Notes: a model not told the origin generated them from the sequence alone. A stretch of 64,000 bases of DNA from Deferribacter thermophilus (GCF_049472675.1 NZ_JAPNXM010000002.1:124001-188000); one strand, 5' to 3'; positions 25,796 through 34,122 are shown, numbered from the stretch's first letter. Made by a program: numbers and translations.

Positions 25796-27109
25796 ATGAA
25801 AAAGATAGAAGAGATATTTTCCATACCAGATTTACGAAAAAGGGTATTATTTACCCTTTTTTTATTAGTAGTTTATAGAATTGGAGCTCACATACCAACT
25901 CCAGGCATAAATGCTGATGCTCTTGCACAATTTTTTGCTAGGCAAACAGGGACATTACTTGGTTTCTTTGATATGTTCACTGGGGGAGCATTACAGCGTT
26001 TAACGGTTTTTGGTTTAGGTATAATGCCTTATATATCAGCTGCAATTATTTTAGAGTTATTAACTGTAGTATCTCCAACTTTAGCTGAACTAAAAAAGCA
26101 GGGTTCTCAAGGAAGGGAAAAAATTACAAAATATACTAGATACGGTACTGTGTTAATTAGTGCTATACAGGGATTAGGTATAGCAATAGGTTTAGAAGCG
26201 ATGACTGCTCCAAATGGAAGTAATGTAGTTCTATTTCCTGGATGGGGATTTAGATTCACTACAATGATTACACTAACTACTGGAACAATCTTTTTAATGT
26301 GGTTAGGTGAAAAAATAACAGAAAAAGGGATTGGTAATGGTATATCAATAATAATATTTGCTGGTATTATTGCGAGTTTTCCAACAGCTGTGATAAATAC
26401 TATAAGGTTGCTACAGACAGGTGAACTTCAAATAATTACATTAATAGTTGTTTTAATAATTATTTTAGCTGTTACTGCTGCTGTTATATTTATGGAAATA
26501 TCATATAGGAGAATCCCTATTCAGTATGTAAGACGGGGAACTTATGCTGGAATGAGAAGCAATGTTGCTAATTCATATTTACCTATTAGACTAAATCCCG
26601 CAGGAGTAATACCTATTATTTTTGCAGCATCAGTTGTGGCTTTTCCAAGTACTTTGTCAACATTTGCGAATAATCCTATAATTGCAAAAATTGGTTATTA
26701 TTTTTCCCCAAGTTCGATAGTTTATTATATAATTTATATTGGATTAATAGTTTTTTTTACTTATTTTTATACTTCAATTATTTTCAATCCAGATGATATT
26801 GCTGATAATATAGAAAAAAGTCATGGTGTTATTCCTGGTAAAAGACCAGGAAAGCCTACTGCTGAATTTATCGATTATGTTTTATCAAGATTAACTTTTG
26901 TAGGTGCAATATATTTGGCAATTGTTGCAATTTTGCCTCAAATAATAATAAGGCAGTTTAATATGCCTTTTTATTTTGGCGGAACAAGTTTATTGATTGT
27001 TATTGGTGTGGGTCTTGATGTAATGCAAAAGATAGAATCCCATTTAATATCACACAATTATGATGGATTTATAAAAAGTGGTAAAATAAAAGGGAGAGGA
27101 TACGTATGA
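25796..27109 (+). CDS. secY: Preprotein translocase subunit SecY
   Basis: 437-residue channel protein of the Sec translocon with ten predicted membrane helices. It carries RIGAHIPTPGI near residues 27-37, the plug-region GGALQRLTVFGLGIMPYI near 63-80 and YRRIPIQYVRR near 236-246. ATG 25796; the upstream ribosome-binding site is weak (CTGGAG in the end of rplO). It overlaps adk by 4 nt (ATGA). Confidence 0.97.
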   Translation: MKKIEEIFSIPDLRKRVLFTLFLLVVYRIGAHIPTPGINADALAQFFARQTGTLLGFFDMFTGGALQRLTVFGLGIMPYISAAIILELLTVVSPTLAELKKQGSQGREKITKYTRYGTVLISAIQGLGIAIGLEAMTAPNGSNVVLFPGWGFRFTTMITLTTGTIFLMWLGEKITEKGIGNGISIIIFAGIIASFPTAVINTIRLLQTGELQIITLIVVLIIILAVTAAVIFMEISYRRIPIQYVRRGTYAGMRSNVANSYLPIRLNPAGVIPIIFAASVVAFPSTLSTFANNPIIAKIGYYFSPSSIVYYIIYIGLIVFFTYFYTSIIFNPDDIADNIEKSHGVIPGKRPGKPTAEFIDYVLSRLTFVGAIYLAIVAILPQIIIRQFNMPFYFGGTSLLIVIGVGLDVMQKIESHLISHNYDGFIKSGKIKGRGYV

Positions 27110-27756
27110 TTAATATTGTGTTTTTGGGGCCTCCAGGAGCAGGTAAAGGTACTCAATCAAATAAGATTGAGCATGAGTTTAATATAGTTCAAATATCTAC
27201 AGGAGATATATTGAGAAATGCAGTTAAAACAGGTAGTGAATTGGGTAAATTAGCAAAAAAATATATGGATGAAGGGAAATTGGTACCAGATGATGTAATC
27301 ATTGGTATTGTTAAAGCAAGATTACAACAAGATGATTGTAAAAATGGTTTTATATTAGATGGATTTCCTAGGACAATAGCACAAGCTGAAGCTCTTGATG
27401 ATATGCTAAAAAATGATTTGAATATAGAGTTAACACACATCATTGCATTAGAAGTACCTGATGAATTAATATTAGAAAGGTTAACTGGGAGAAGAAGTTG
27501 CTCAAAATGTGGAGCTGCTTATCATTTAAAATATAATCCACCAAAAGTAGATAACATATGTGATATATGTGGCTCAAATTTAGTTCAGAGAGATGATGAT
27601 AAGGAAGAAACAATAAATAAAAGATTAAAAGTTTACCACGAGCAAACAGAGCAGCTTAAAACCTACTACAGTAATTCTGGCAAATACTACGAAATTGATG
27701 GTACAAAACATCCAGATGAGGTATATGAAAAAATTAAAAGTATTTTAACAAAATGA
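27106..27756 (+). CDS. adk: Adenylate kinase, zinc-lid form
   Basis: 216-residue enzyme catalysing 2 ADP = ATP + AMP. The P-loop GPPGAGKGTQ is at residues 8-17, and DGFPRTIAQAEALD is near 84-97. The long LID carries a four-Cys zinc site (CSKC and CDIC, near residues 130-153), as in Gram-positive and many thermophile enzymes. It overlaps secY and map by 4 nt each. Confidence 0.97.
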   Translation: MINIVFLGPPGAGKGTQSNKIEHEFNIVQISTGDILRNAVKTGSELGKLAKKYMDEGKLVPDDVIIGIVKARLQQDDCKNGFILDGFPRTIAQAEALDDMLKNDLNIELTHIIALEVPDELILERLTGRRSCSKCGAAYHLKYNPPKVDNICDICGSNLVQRDDDKEETINKRLKVYHEQTEQLKTYYSNSGKYYEIDGTKHPDEVYEKIKSILTK

Positions 27757-28511
27757 TAATATTAAAAACTAAGAGTGAAATTGAAAAGATAAAAATAGCT
27801 TGTGATGTAGTAAAAGAAGTGCTTGAAAAACTGGAAGATTATATAAAACCAGGTATAAAGACAAAAGATATTGACAATTTTGCAGAAACTATTATAAATA
27901 AACGCTCTGCGATACCTTCTTTTAAAAATTATAGAGGGTATCCAGCAACAACATGTGTATCGGTGAATGAGGTTATCGTTCATGGTATCCCCTCAGATTA
28001 TGTAATTAAAGAAGGGGATATTGTTAGTGTGGATGTAGGTGCATATAAAGATGGATTTCATGGTGATGCTGCAAGGACTTATATGGTAGGTGAGGTATCT
28101 AAGAAAGCTAAAAAGCTTGTAGAAGTAACTAAAGAATCTTTTTTTGAAGGGATTAAGAAAGCTAAAGTTGGTAATAGATTGCAGGATATATCACATGCTA
28201 TTCAACAATATGTTGAAACAAATGGATTTAATGTAATTAGAGATTTTTTTGGACATGGCATCGGTAGAAGTTTACATGAGGATCCTACTATCCCAAATTA
28301 TGGGAAACCGAATCGCGGCGCAAGATTAAGAGCTGGCATGGTGTTAGCAATAGAACCTATGGTTGTTGAAGGAAGTTATGAAATTATAACCCTCGAGGAT
28401 GGCTGGACGGCCGTAACAAAAGACGGCAGTTTAGCAGCACATTATGAGAATACTGTAGCCTTAACTGATAATGGGGCTGAAATATTAACCTTATATGAAA
28501 GGGTGTTATGA
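27753..28511 (+). CDS. map: Type I methionine aminopeptidase
   Basis: 252-residue metalloenzyme that removes the initiator Met. The five metal ligands are recognisable: Asp pair in VDVGAYKDGFHGDAA, His in FFGHGIGRSLHE, Glu in AIEPMV and Glu near the C-terminus (HYENTVALT). ATG 27753 overlaps adk by 4 nt; the stop overlaps infA by 4 nt. Confidence 0.97.
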   Translation: MIILKTKSEIEKIKIACDVVKEVLEKLEDYIKPGIKTKDIDNFAETIINKRSAIPSFKNYRGYPATTCVSVNEVIVHGIPSDYVIKEGDIVSVDVGAYKDGFHGDAARTYMVGEVSKKAKKLVEVTKESFFEGIKKAKVGNRLQDISHAIQQYVETNGFNVIRDFFGHGIGRSLHEDPTIPNYGKPNRGARLRAGMVLAIEPMVVEGSYEIITLEDGWTAVTKDGSLAAHYENTVALTDNGAEILTLYERVL

Positions 28512-28729
28512 GTAAAAAAGGGGATGTTATCGAAGTAATGGGAACTGTTGTTGAGGCACTTCCAAATGCAATGTTTAAGATTAAGTTAGAAAATGGGCAT
28601 ACTGTACTTGCTCATTTATCTGGTAAAATGAGGATGAACTATATAAGAATATTACCTGGTGATAAGGTGACTGTTGAAATATCAGTATATGATTTAACAA
28701 GAGGAAGAATAATATACAGACATAAGTAG
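28508..28729 (+). CDS. infA: Translation initiation factor IF-1
   Basis: 73-residue OB-fold protein that occupies the 30S A site during initiation. It begins MSKKGDVIEVMGTVVEALPN and contains the conserved MRMNYIRILPGDKV near residues 41-54. The start overlaps the map stop (ATGA). rpmJ follows 9 nt after. Confidence 0.97.
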   Translation: MSKKGDVIEVMGTVVEALPNAMFKIKLENGHTVLAHLSGKMRMNYIRILPGDKVTVEISVYDLTRGRIIYRHK

Positions 28730-28738
28730 GAGAGTAGT

Positions 28739-28852
28739 ATGAAGGTAAGAGCCAGTGTAAAGCCTATTTGTAGTAAATGTAAGGTAATTAAAAGAAAAGG
28801 TATTGTAAGAGTTATTTGTGAAAATCCTAGACATAAGCAAAGACAAGGTTAA
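28739..28852 (+). CDS. rpmJ: 50S ribosomal protein L36 (zinc-binding type)
   Basis: 37-residue protein, MKVRASVKPICSKCKV to the end RHKQRQG. CSKC at residues 11-14, Cys27 and His32 form the zinc site of the C+ form. ATG 28739 with AGGAG upstream. Order infA-rpmJ-rpsM is standard. Confidence 0.96.
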   Translation: MKVRASVKPICSKCKVIKRKGIVRVICENPRHKQRQG

Positions 28853-28864
28853 AGGAGGAAGTTT

Positions 28865-29233
28865 GTGGCAAGAATAGCAGGGGTCGATGTTCCTAATAAT
28901 AAGAAAGTAGAAATAGGCTTAACTTATATTTATGGTATTGGTAGAAGTACTGCCAAAAAGATTATTCAAGAAACAGGGATTGATTCTAATAAGAGAATAG
29001 GTGAGCTTACAGAGCAGGAAATTTCATCAATTAGGAAATATATTGATACTAACCTAAAAGTTGAAGGGGAACTTAGAAAAGAGATTGGGTTAAATATTAA
29101 AAGGTTGATGGAAATTAATTGCTACAGAGGGTATAGGCATAAGAATAATATGCCTTGTAGAGGTCAAAAAACAAGAAGTAACGCAAGAACTAGGCGTGGT
29201 TTAGCTGGTAAGCGTGGAATAAAGAGAAAATAA
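28865..29233 (+). CDS. rpsM: 30S ribosomal protein S13
   Basis: 122-residue 30S head protein that contacts L5. MARIAGVDVPNNKKVEIGL opens it, and the basic tail has the conserved RGQKTRSNARTRRG near residues 98-111. GTG start at 28865 with AAAGGAGG upstream. Confidence 0.97.
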   Translation: MARIAGVDVPNNKKVEIGLTYIYGIGRSTAKKIIQETGIDSNKRIGELTEQEISSIRKYIDTNLKVEGELRKEIGLNIKRLMEINCYRGYRHKNNMPCRGQKTRSNARTRRGLAGKRGIKRK

Positions 29234-29257
29234 TATAAAGAGTAATTTGGAGGAGAA

Positions 29258-29638
29258 ATGGCAAGGCCAAGGAAGAAAAAAGAAAAAAGAAATATACCTA
29301 AAGGGATTGCTCATATTAAATCAACTTTTAATAATACAATTATAACCTTTACAGATGTAAATGGTAATGTGATCTGCTGGGATTCAAGTGGGACAGTTGG
29401 TTTTAAGAATGCTAGAAAGTCAACTCCATACGCAGCTCAATTAGCTGCAGAAAGTGCTGCCAAGAAAGCTGTTGAAAATGGTGTTAGAGAAGTTGAAGTT
29501 AATGTTAAAGGACCAGGTGCTGGTAGAGAAAGCGCAATTAGGGCTATTCAGGCAGCTGGGATTAAGATAACTGTTATAAGGGATGTTACACCTATCCCTC
29601 ATAATGGCTGTCGTCCAAGAAAGAAAAGAAGAGTGTAA
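29258..29638 (+). CDS. rpsK: 30S ribosomal protein S11
   Basis: 126-residue platform protein near the E site. GIAHIKSTFNNTIITFTD near residues 16-33 and the ending VTPIPHNGCRPRKKRRV are family hallmarks. ATG 29258 with TTTGGAGG upstream. Confidence 0.97.
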   Translation: MARPRKKKEKRNIPKGIAHIKSTFNNTIITFTDVNGNVICWDSSGTVGFKNARKSTPYAAQLAAESAAKKAVENGVREVEVNVKGPGAGRESAIRAIQAAGIKITVIRDVTPIPHNGCRPRKKRRV

Positions 29639-29650
29639 TGGAGGTTAAAA

Positions 29651-30277
29651 TTGGCTAGGTATACAGGACCAGTCTGCAAGCTTTGCAGGCGTGAAGGAAT
29701 GAAGTTATATTTAAAAGGTGAAAGATGCTTTAAAGATAAATGTGCTTTTGAGAAAAAAGGTTATCCTCCAGGTCAACATGGCCAGGTAAATAGAAAACTT
29801 TCAGATTATGGTTTACAGCTTAGAGAAAAACAAAAAGTTAAAAGAATTTATGGTGTTTTAGAAAGACAGTTTAGAAGATATTTTGATAAAGCTACTCGTA
29901 TGCAAGGGATTACTGGTGAAAATCTTTTACAATTGCTTGAAAGAAGGCTTGATAACATAGTTTATAGATCTGGGTTTGCTAGAAGTAGAAAAGAAGCAAG
30001 ACAATTAGTTAGACATAATCACTTTTTAGTAAATGGGAAAAAAGTCAATATCCCTTCATTTTTATGTAGGGTTGGTGATGTAATAGAAGTAAAAGAAAAG
30101 AGTAGAGATATAGAAGCAATTAAATCTGCTTTAGAAACGGCAGAAGGTAGAGGTTTACCTGAGTGGATAAGTTTGGATAAAGCAAATTTTAAGGCAACTG
30201 TTAACAGATTGCCTGTAAGAAGTGATATAAATTACGAGGTTCAGGAACACTTGATAGTAGAGTTGTATTCTAAGTAA
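29651..30277 (+). CDS. rpsD: 30S ribosomal protein S4 (zinc-binding type)
   Basis: 208-residue 16S rRNA-binding assembly initiator. An N-terminal zinc motif (CKLC at residues 9-12, then two more Cys at about 26 and 31) is followed by YPPGQHG, and an S4 RNA-binding domain is near residues 95-155. TTG start at 29651, fixed by GGAGGTT directly upstream. Confidence 0.97.
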   Translation: MARYTGPVCKLCRREGMKLYLKGERCFKDKCAFEKKGYPPGQHGQVNRKLSDYGLQLREKQKVKRIYGVLERQFRRYFDKATRMQGITGENLLQLLERRLDNIVYRSGFARSRKEARQLVRHNHFLVNGKKVNIPSFLCRVGDVIEVKEKSRDIEAIKSALETAEGRGLPEWISLDKANFKATVNRLPVRSDINYEVQEHLIVELYSK

Positions 30278-30296
30278 GATAACTGGAGGAAACCTA

Positions 30297-31313
30297 ATGG
30301 TTTTAATGGATTTTAGAAAGGTGATGAAACCTAAAAAAATAGAGCAGGTAGGTGAGGTAACAGATAGATATGCGAAATTTGTTATTGAACCTTATGAAAG
30401 AGGTTTTGGAATCACTATTGGTAATTCGCTGAGACGAGTTTTGCTTTCTACAATTGAAGGGACTGCAGTAGTGGGTGTTAAGATAGATGGAGTACATCAT
30501 GAGTATGATACAATCAATGGTGTTCTTGAAGATGTTGTTGATATAATTCTTAATATTAAGCAATTAGAGTTGAATTTGTTAGAACATACATTAAAGAGAG
30601 TGTATATACATAAAAAAGGTGAAGGTGCAATAACTGCAAAGGACATCCAAAGTGATGGTAGTGTCATAGTTTTAAATCCAGATCAGCATATTGCAACTAT
30701 AACTAATCCTGAGACTGAAGTGTATATGGAGCTATATTTAGAGCGTGGTATTGGATATGTTCCTTCTGAAGAGCTTAAAGATAAATTTGACGATGTTGAT
30801 GTGATCCCTGTGGATGCAATTTATACTCCAATAAAAAAGGTAAATTATGTAGTAGAAAATGCAAGAGTGGGGCAAAGTACAGATTATGATAGGTTGATAT
30901 TCGAATTAGAAACTGATGGGTCAATTAAACCAATTGATGCTATTGCTTTTGCAGCTAAAATTATTAAGGATCAAATGGAATTTTTTATAAATTTTGATGA
31001 ACCAGTATATGATGATATAGAAGAGGAAGAGAAAGAGGATAATAGCTATATTCTTGAACTTTTAGATAAAAGTATAGAAGAGTTAGAATTGTCTGTCAGA
31101 GCATATAACTGTTTGAAAAATGCTAATATTAAGACACTTGCTGACCTTTGTGAAAAAACTGATGCAGAGCTTTTAAAAACTAAGAATTTTGGTAGAAGAT
31201 CTTTGGAAGAAATTAAGAAAGTGTTGGCTGAGTTAGGTTTAAGCCTCGGCATGGATTTAGAGGCTGTAGGTTATATTAAAAAAGATGTTGAGGGAGAAGA
31301 AGATGCGTCATAG
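30297..31313 (+). CDS. rpoA: DNA-directed RNA polymerase subunit alpha
   Basis: 338-residue assembly and activator-contact subunit. The N-terminal dimerisation domain has ERGFGITIGNSLRRVLL near residues 34-50. The C-terminal domain, with ELSVRAYNCLKNANIKTL and KNFGRRSLEEIKKVL, binds UP elements and regulators. ATG 30297 with TGGAGGAA upstream. The stop lies 11 nt inside rplQ. Confidence 0.98.
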   Translation: MVLMDFRKVMKPKKIEQVGEVTDRYAKFVIEPYERGFGITIGNSLRRVLLSTIEGTAVVGVKIDGVHHEYDTINGVLEDVVDIILNIKQLELNLLEHTLKRVYIHKKGEGAITAKDIQSDGSVIVLNPDQHIATITNPETEVYMELYLERGIGYVPSEELKDKFDDVDVIPVDAIYTPIKKVNYVVENARVGQSTDYDRLIFELETDGSIKPIDAIAFAAKIIKDQMEFFINFDEPVYDDIEEEEKEDNSYILELLDKSIEELELSVRAYNCLKNANIKTLADLCEKTDAELLKTKNFGRRSLEEIKKVLAELGLSLGMDLEAVGYIKKDVEGEEDAS

Positions 31314-31707
31314 AAAGGCAGGTAAAAAGTTAGGACGTCCTACTGCACATAGAGTTGCTATGCTTAGAAATATGACAATTTCATTAGTAAATAATGGTAG
31401 AATTGAGACTACATTAACTAGAGCCAAAGTATTGAGAGGGTTTGTTGAGCCATTAATTACTCTTGGTAAAAAAGGTGATTTGGCTGCAAGAAGATTAGCT
31501 CTTAGAAGGTTACCGAATAAAACAGCTGTTCATAAAATATTTGACGAAATTGCACCGAAATATAAAAATAGACCAGGTGGTTATACTCGCATTATTAAGA
31601 CAGGTTTTAGAAGAGGTGATAATGCCAGAATGGCTATTATAGAATTTGTAGAGTCTGAAGAAGTAAAACAAGAAGAAAGTAAAGAATCTGCTGAAAATCA
31701 AGGATAA
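31303..31707 (+). CDS. rplQ: 50S ribosomal protein L17
   Basis: 134-residue protein starting MRHRKAGKKLGRPTAHR, the near-universal L17 N-terminus, so ATG 31303 is preferred over the in-frame ATG at 31285. The acidic C-terminal tail (VKQEESKESAENQG) is lineage-variable. It overlaps rpoA by 11 nt. It ends the ribosomal/alpha run; an intrinsic terminator follows at once. Confidence 0.96.
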   Translation: MRHRKAGKKLGRPTAHRVAMLRNMTISLVNNGRIETTLTRAKVLRGFVEPLITLGKKGDLAARRLALRRLPNKTAVHKIFDEIAPKYKNRPGGYTRIIKTGFRRGDNARMAIIEFVESEEVKQEESKESAENQG

Positions 31708-31709
31708 TT

Positions 31710-31737
31710 GAGGGTGAAACACCCTCTTTCTCTTTTT
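31710..31737 (+). terminator. Intrinsic terminator at the end of the alpha operon
   Basis: GAGGGTG (31710-31716) pairs perfectly with CACCCTC (31720-31726) around AAA, followed by the T-rich TTTCTCTTTTT. It starts 3 nt after the rplQ stop. The same bases encode the first residues of the downstream ATPase. Confidence 0.85.
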
Positions 31738-32280
31738 ATAAATAATCTATCTTTTTACTACAATTATGAAAAAGTCATTTTTGAAAATTTAAATGTACAA
31801 GCTAAATTTAAAAATGTATTACTAATTAAAGGGGATGTTGGCTCAGGTAAAACAACCTTACTGAAATTGATTTATGGTTTTTTAAAGCCATTTTCTGGTG
31901 ATATTAAGTTGTTAAAAGATCAAATAGAAATTAATCCTGAAAAGTTTTACTATTTACATGCAAATAGCACTTTTAACTTTGTTACAGGTGTGATTGAAGA
32001 TGATTTTAAACTTTTAGGGATAAATTATATAAAAGAATATTATAAAAATAAGTCTGTTTATGAGTTATCTGGTGGTGAGTTGAAAAAATTAGCAATTGAG
32101 ATGGGATTTTTGAGCGGGGCTGATGTAATACTGATGGATGAACCTTTTGATATGCTAGATGATGAGGAAATAAAAAAAATAAAAAAGCTTATAGAACGGT
32201 CTTTAGAAAGATTTTATTTTATTATAGCTACTCATGAAGATTTTTTAGATGACATATCAGATGAAATAATTTATTTATAA
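31714..32280 (+). CDS. ECF/CbiO-like ABC transporter ATP-binding protein, first of pair
   Basis: ABC ATPase of about 188 residues, short for the family. With the GTG 31714 start: Walker A GDVGSGKTT at about 40-48, signature LSGGE at about 118-122, Walker B VILMDEP ending near 144, and a switch His near 174 (ATHED). The Q-loop Gln is replaced (YYLHANS). Start is uncertain: GTG 31714 has AAGGA 9 nt upstream, TTG 31708 is the alternative, and both lie in the terminator hairpin. The second ATPase follows after 3 nt. The pair right after rplQ recalls the ecfA1-ecfA2 position of Firmicutes, but no EcfT or substrate-binding subunit is nearby. Substrate unknown. Confidence 0.85.
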   Translation: MKHPLSLFINNLSFYYNYEKVIFENLNVQAKFKNVLLIKGDVGSGKTTLLKLIYGFLKPFSGDIKLLKDQIEINPEKFYYLHANSTFNFVTGVIEDDFKLLGINYIKEYYKNKSVYELSGGELKKLAIEMGFLSGADVILMDEPFDMLDDEEIKKIKKLIERSLERFYFIIATHEDFLDDISDEIIYL

Positions 32281-32283
32281 ATA

Positions 32284-32868
32284 ATGTTAAAGATTTCAAA
32301 CCTAAGTAAAAATTATAAAGGTTTTTTGTTAAAGGTAAAAGATTTAGTTTTTGAGGTGGGTAAAATTTATTCTCTTTATGGTAAAAATGGTGCGGGGAAA
32401 ACAACCTTTTTAAACATAATTGCAGGGATTGATGAAAATTATAATGGTCAAGTAATTAATAATTTTAAAAAAACTGGTTATGCAGTCCAATTTATAGAAA
32501 ATGTTATTTGTAAAAGAACCGTAAAGGATGAAATCCTTTCGATAGTTATCGAAGAGAAGAAAGCTGAAAAGATCCTATTAGAACTTAATTTAGATGATAA
32601 AAAAGAAATGAGTCCGTTTTTACTAAGTAGTGGAGAAAAGAGACTTTTGTTTATTAGAGCTGTTTGCGAAGCTTTTGATTTGATTTTAATTGATGAGCCG
32701 TTTATTAATCTTGATAGAAAATCTAAGATGGCTGTTATTAATTTTATAAAAATGAGTAAAAATCTGGGAAAAACAGTTATATATACTACTAATAGAATAA
32801 AGGATGTTGCTCATAGTGATAAAGTATTGGAGATTGAAAATGGAGAAATTAAAACAAGAGATAATTAA
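32284..32868 (+). CDS. ECF/CbiO-like ABC transporter ATP-binding protein, second of pair
   Basis: 194-residue ABC ATPase. Walker A GKNGAGKT at residues 33-40, Q-loop Gln69 followed by RTVKDEI (the ECF/CbiO-type pattern), and Walker B LILIDEP ending at 139. The signature is LSSGE (114-118) instead of LSGGE, and the switch His is Asn170 (TTNRI). It therefore complements the defects of the first ATPase, suggesting an asymmetric heterodimer. There is no clear ribosome-binding site, so translation may depend on the upstream gene. The end overlaps the aldolase gene by 29 nt. Confidence 0.85.
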   Translation: MLKISNLSKNYKGFLLKVKDLVFEVGKIYSLYGKNGAGKTTFLNIIAGIDENYNGQVINNFKKTGYAVQFIENVICKRTVKDEILSIVIEEKKAEKILLELNLDDKKEMSPFLLSSGEKRLLFIRAVCEAFDLILIDEPFINLDRKSKMAVINFIKMSKNLGKTVIYTTNRIKDVAHSDKVLEIENGEIKTRDN

Positions 32869-33394
32869 ATATGGAAAAAAGGTTGTAAAAGAAGGGTTAT
32901 GTATATCTTTTTTCGGTAATATCTCTGTTAGAAGCGGTAATAAGGTTTATATAACAGCCACAGGAACTATTTTAGATGATCTAGATTTGGATGATATCAA
33001 AGAGTGTAAAATAGATAGTAGAGAATGCAAAGGAGCCTCAAGCGAATTGAAAGTGCACCAGATGATTTATAAAAAAAATAGTGATATACAAGCTGTTTTA
33101 CATACGCATTCGTTTTATACCTTATTGCTCAATGAAGAAGATAAGGAAAGGATAATGAAATACGAATTTGGGGAGTTTATTGGTGATTTTACGATTGTTG
33201 ATGGTAAAAGTGGTAGTGATGAATTGGCAACAAGAGTTAGCGATTGTGTCAACGATTATGGATTGGTAATTGTTAGAGACCATGGTGTTTTCAGCTGGGG
33301 GAATTCTCTTAAAGATGCTTATATAAAAATTTCTGGATTAGAATATTATTCCAAGTTAGAATTTTATAAAAAAATCAGTAAAGGTTTTATATGA
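32840..33394 (+). CDS. Class II aldolase/adducin-family protein
   Basis: 184-residue cytosolic metal-dependent enzyme of the fuculose-phosphate aldolase superfamily. GNISVRSGNKVYITATG opens the fold; Glu69 (ASSEL), His88 and His90 (HTH) and His148 (RDHG) match the zinc ligands and catalytic Glu of L-fuculose-1-phosphate aldolase. ATG 32840 is set by GGAG 7 nt upstream; a longer frame has no such site. It overlaps both neighbours and is followed by a sugar isomerase-like gene, so the two may handle one sugar phosphate. Members also include ribulose-phosphate epimerases, MtnB and OtnC-type decarboxylases; the substrate is unknown. Confidence 0.85.
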   Translation: MEKLKQEIIKYGKKVVKEGLCISFFGNISVRSGNKVYITATGTILDDLDLDDIKECKIDSRECKGASSELKVHQMIYKKNSDIQAVLHTHSFYTLLLNEEDKERIMKYEFGEFIGDFTIVDGKSGSDELATRVSDCVNDYGLVIVRDHGVFSWGNSLKDAYIKISGLEYYSKLEFYKKISKGFI

Positions 33395-34122
33395 TATTAG
33401 CAAGAATTCCTTATAAAAGAATAAATGATTTCATAGATTATATAATTAGCGAAAATATTTATATAGAGCTTACTTTTGAATATGATGATGATTTTAACAT
33501 TAATAAATTATGTGGTATAGCTGAACAAATAAAAACAGTTCATTTACCTTTTTTTGACATAAACTTAGGAAGTAAGAATAGAACAATAGCTCAAAAGTCA
33601 TTGGATATTTTAGAAAAATTTTGTTATCAAATAAATGATTTAAATATTTCAAATGCAGTTTTGCATCACAACTATTCACCTTATCATTACGCATTTATGG
33701 AAGATGAATTTGTAAAAAGATTTGTAGAAATGTTGTCGATTTTGATTGAAAAAACTAAGCCAAATTATAGAATTTGCCTTGAAAATGTTTTTGAAGATAC
33801 TCCATCTGTAATTTATAAAATTTTAATCAGTATGAACTCCACAAAAATTGGCGTTTGTTTTGATTTTGGACACTTTAATCTTTTTTCTAAAGTGGATTTA
33901 GAGTTTTGGTTAAGTTTGTTGAAAGATAAAATTTACGAATATCATGTGCATAATAATTTTGGAATAAGGGATGAGCATAATAGTTTAGATAAAGGAACTT
34001 TTGATTATAAAAAAGCATTTGATATTTTAATACCCGAGATAATTGTGGTAGAAAATAATAATATTGATGATTTTAAAACTTCTGTTAAAATAATAGAAAA
34101 AGTAATAGGGGGCATAAAATGA
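33391..34122 (+). CDS. TIM-barrel sugar phosphate isomerase/epimerase-like protein
   Basis: 243-residue protein of the xylose isomerase-like TIM-barrel (AP endonuclease 2) superfamily. Probable metal ligands: Glu in ICLENVFEDTP, Asp/His in VCFDFGHFN, His in YHVHNN and Glu in VVENN. Its 4-nt overlaps (ATGA) with the aldolase gene before and hemL after indicate one operon. Hydroxypyruvate isomerase, tagatose epimerase-like enzymes and endonuclease IV share the fold; the gene pair favours a sugar-phosphate role. Substrate not assignable. Confidence 0.8.
   Translation: MILARIPYKRINDFIDYIISENIYIELTFEYDDDFNINKLCGIAEQIKTVHLPFFDINLGSKNRTIAQKSLDILEKFCYQINDLNISNAVLHHNYSPYHYAFMEDEFVKRFVEMLSILIEKTKPNYRICLENVFEDTPSVIYKILISMNSTKIGVCFDFGHFNLFSKVDLEFWLSLLKDKIYEYHVHNNFGIRDEHNSLDKGTFDYKKAFDILIPEIIVVENNNIDDFKTSVKIIEKVIGGIK

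Noticed and set aside
31285..31302. ATG 31285 as rplQ start
   Set aside because: L17 proteins begin MRHRK, which corresponds to ATG 31303.
32284..32868. Second ATPase considered as a CcmA or LolD type ATPase
   Set aside because: The Q-loop region (Q..E..I..RTVKDEI) and pairing with a sister ATPase fit the ECF/CbiO group better, though this is not proven.
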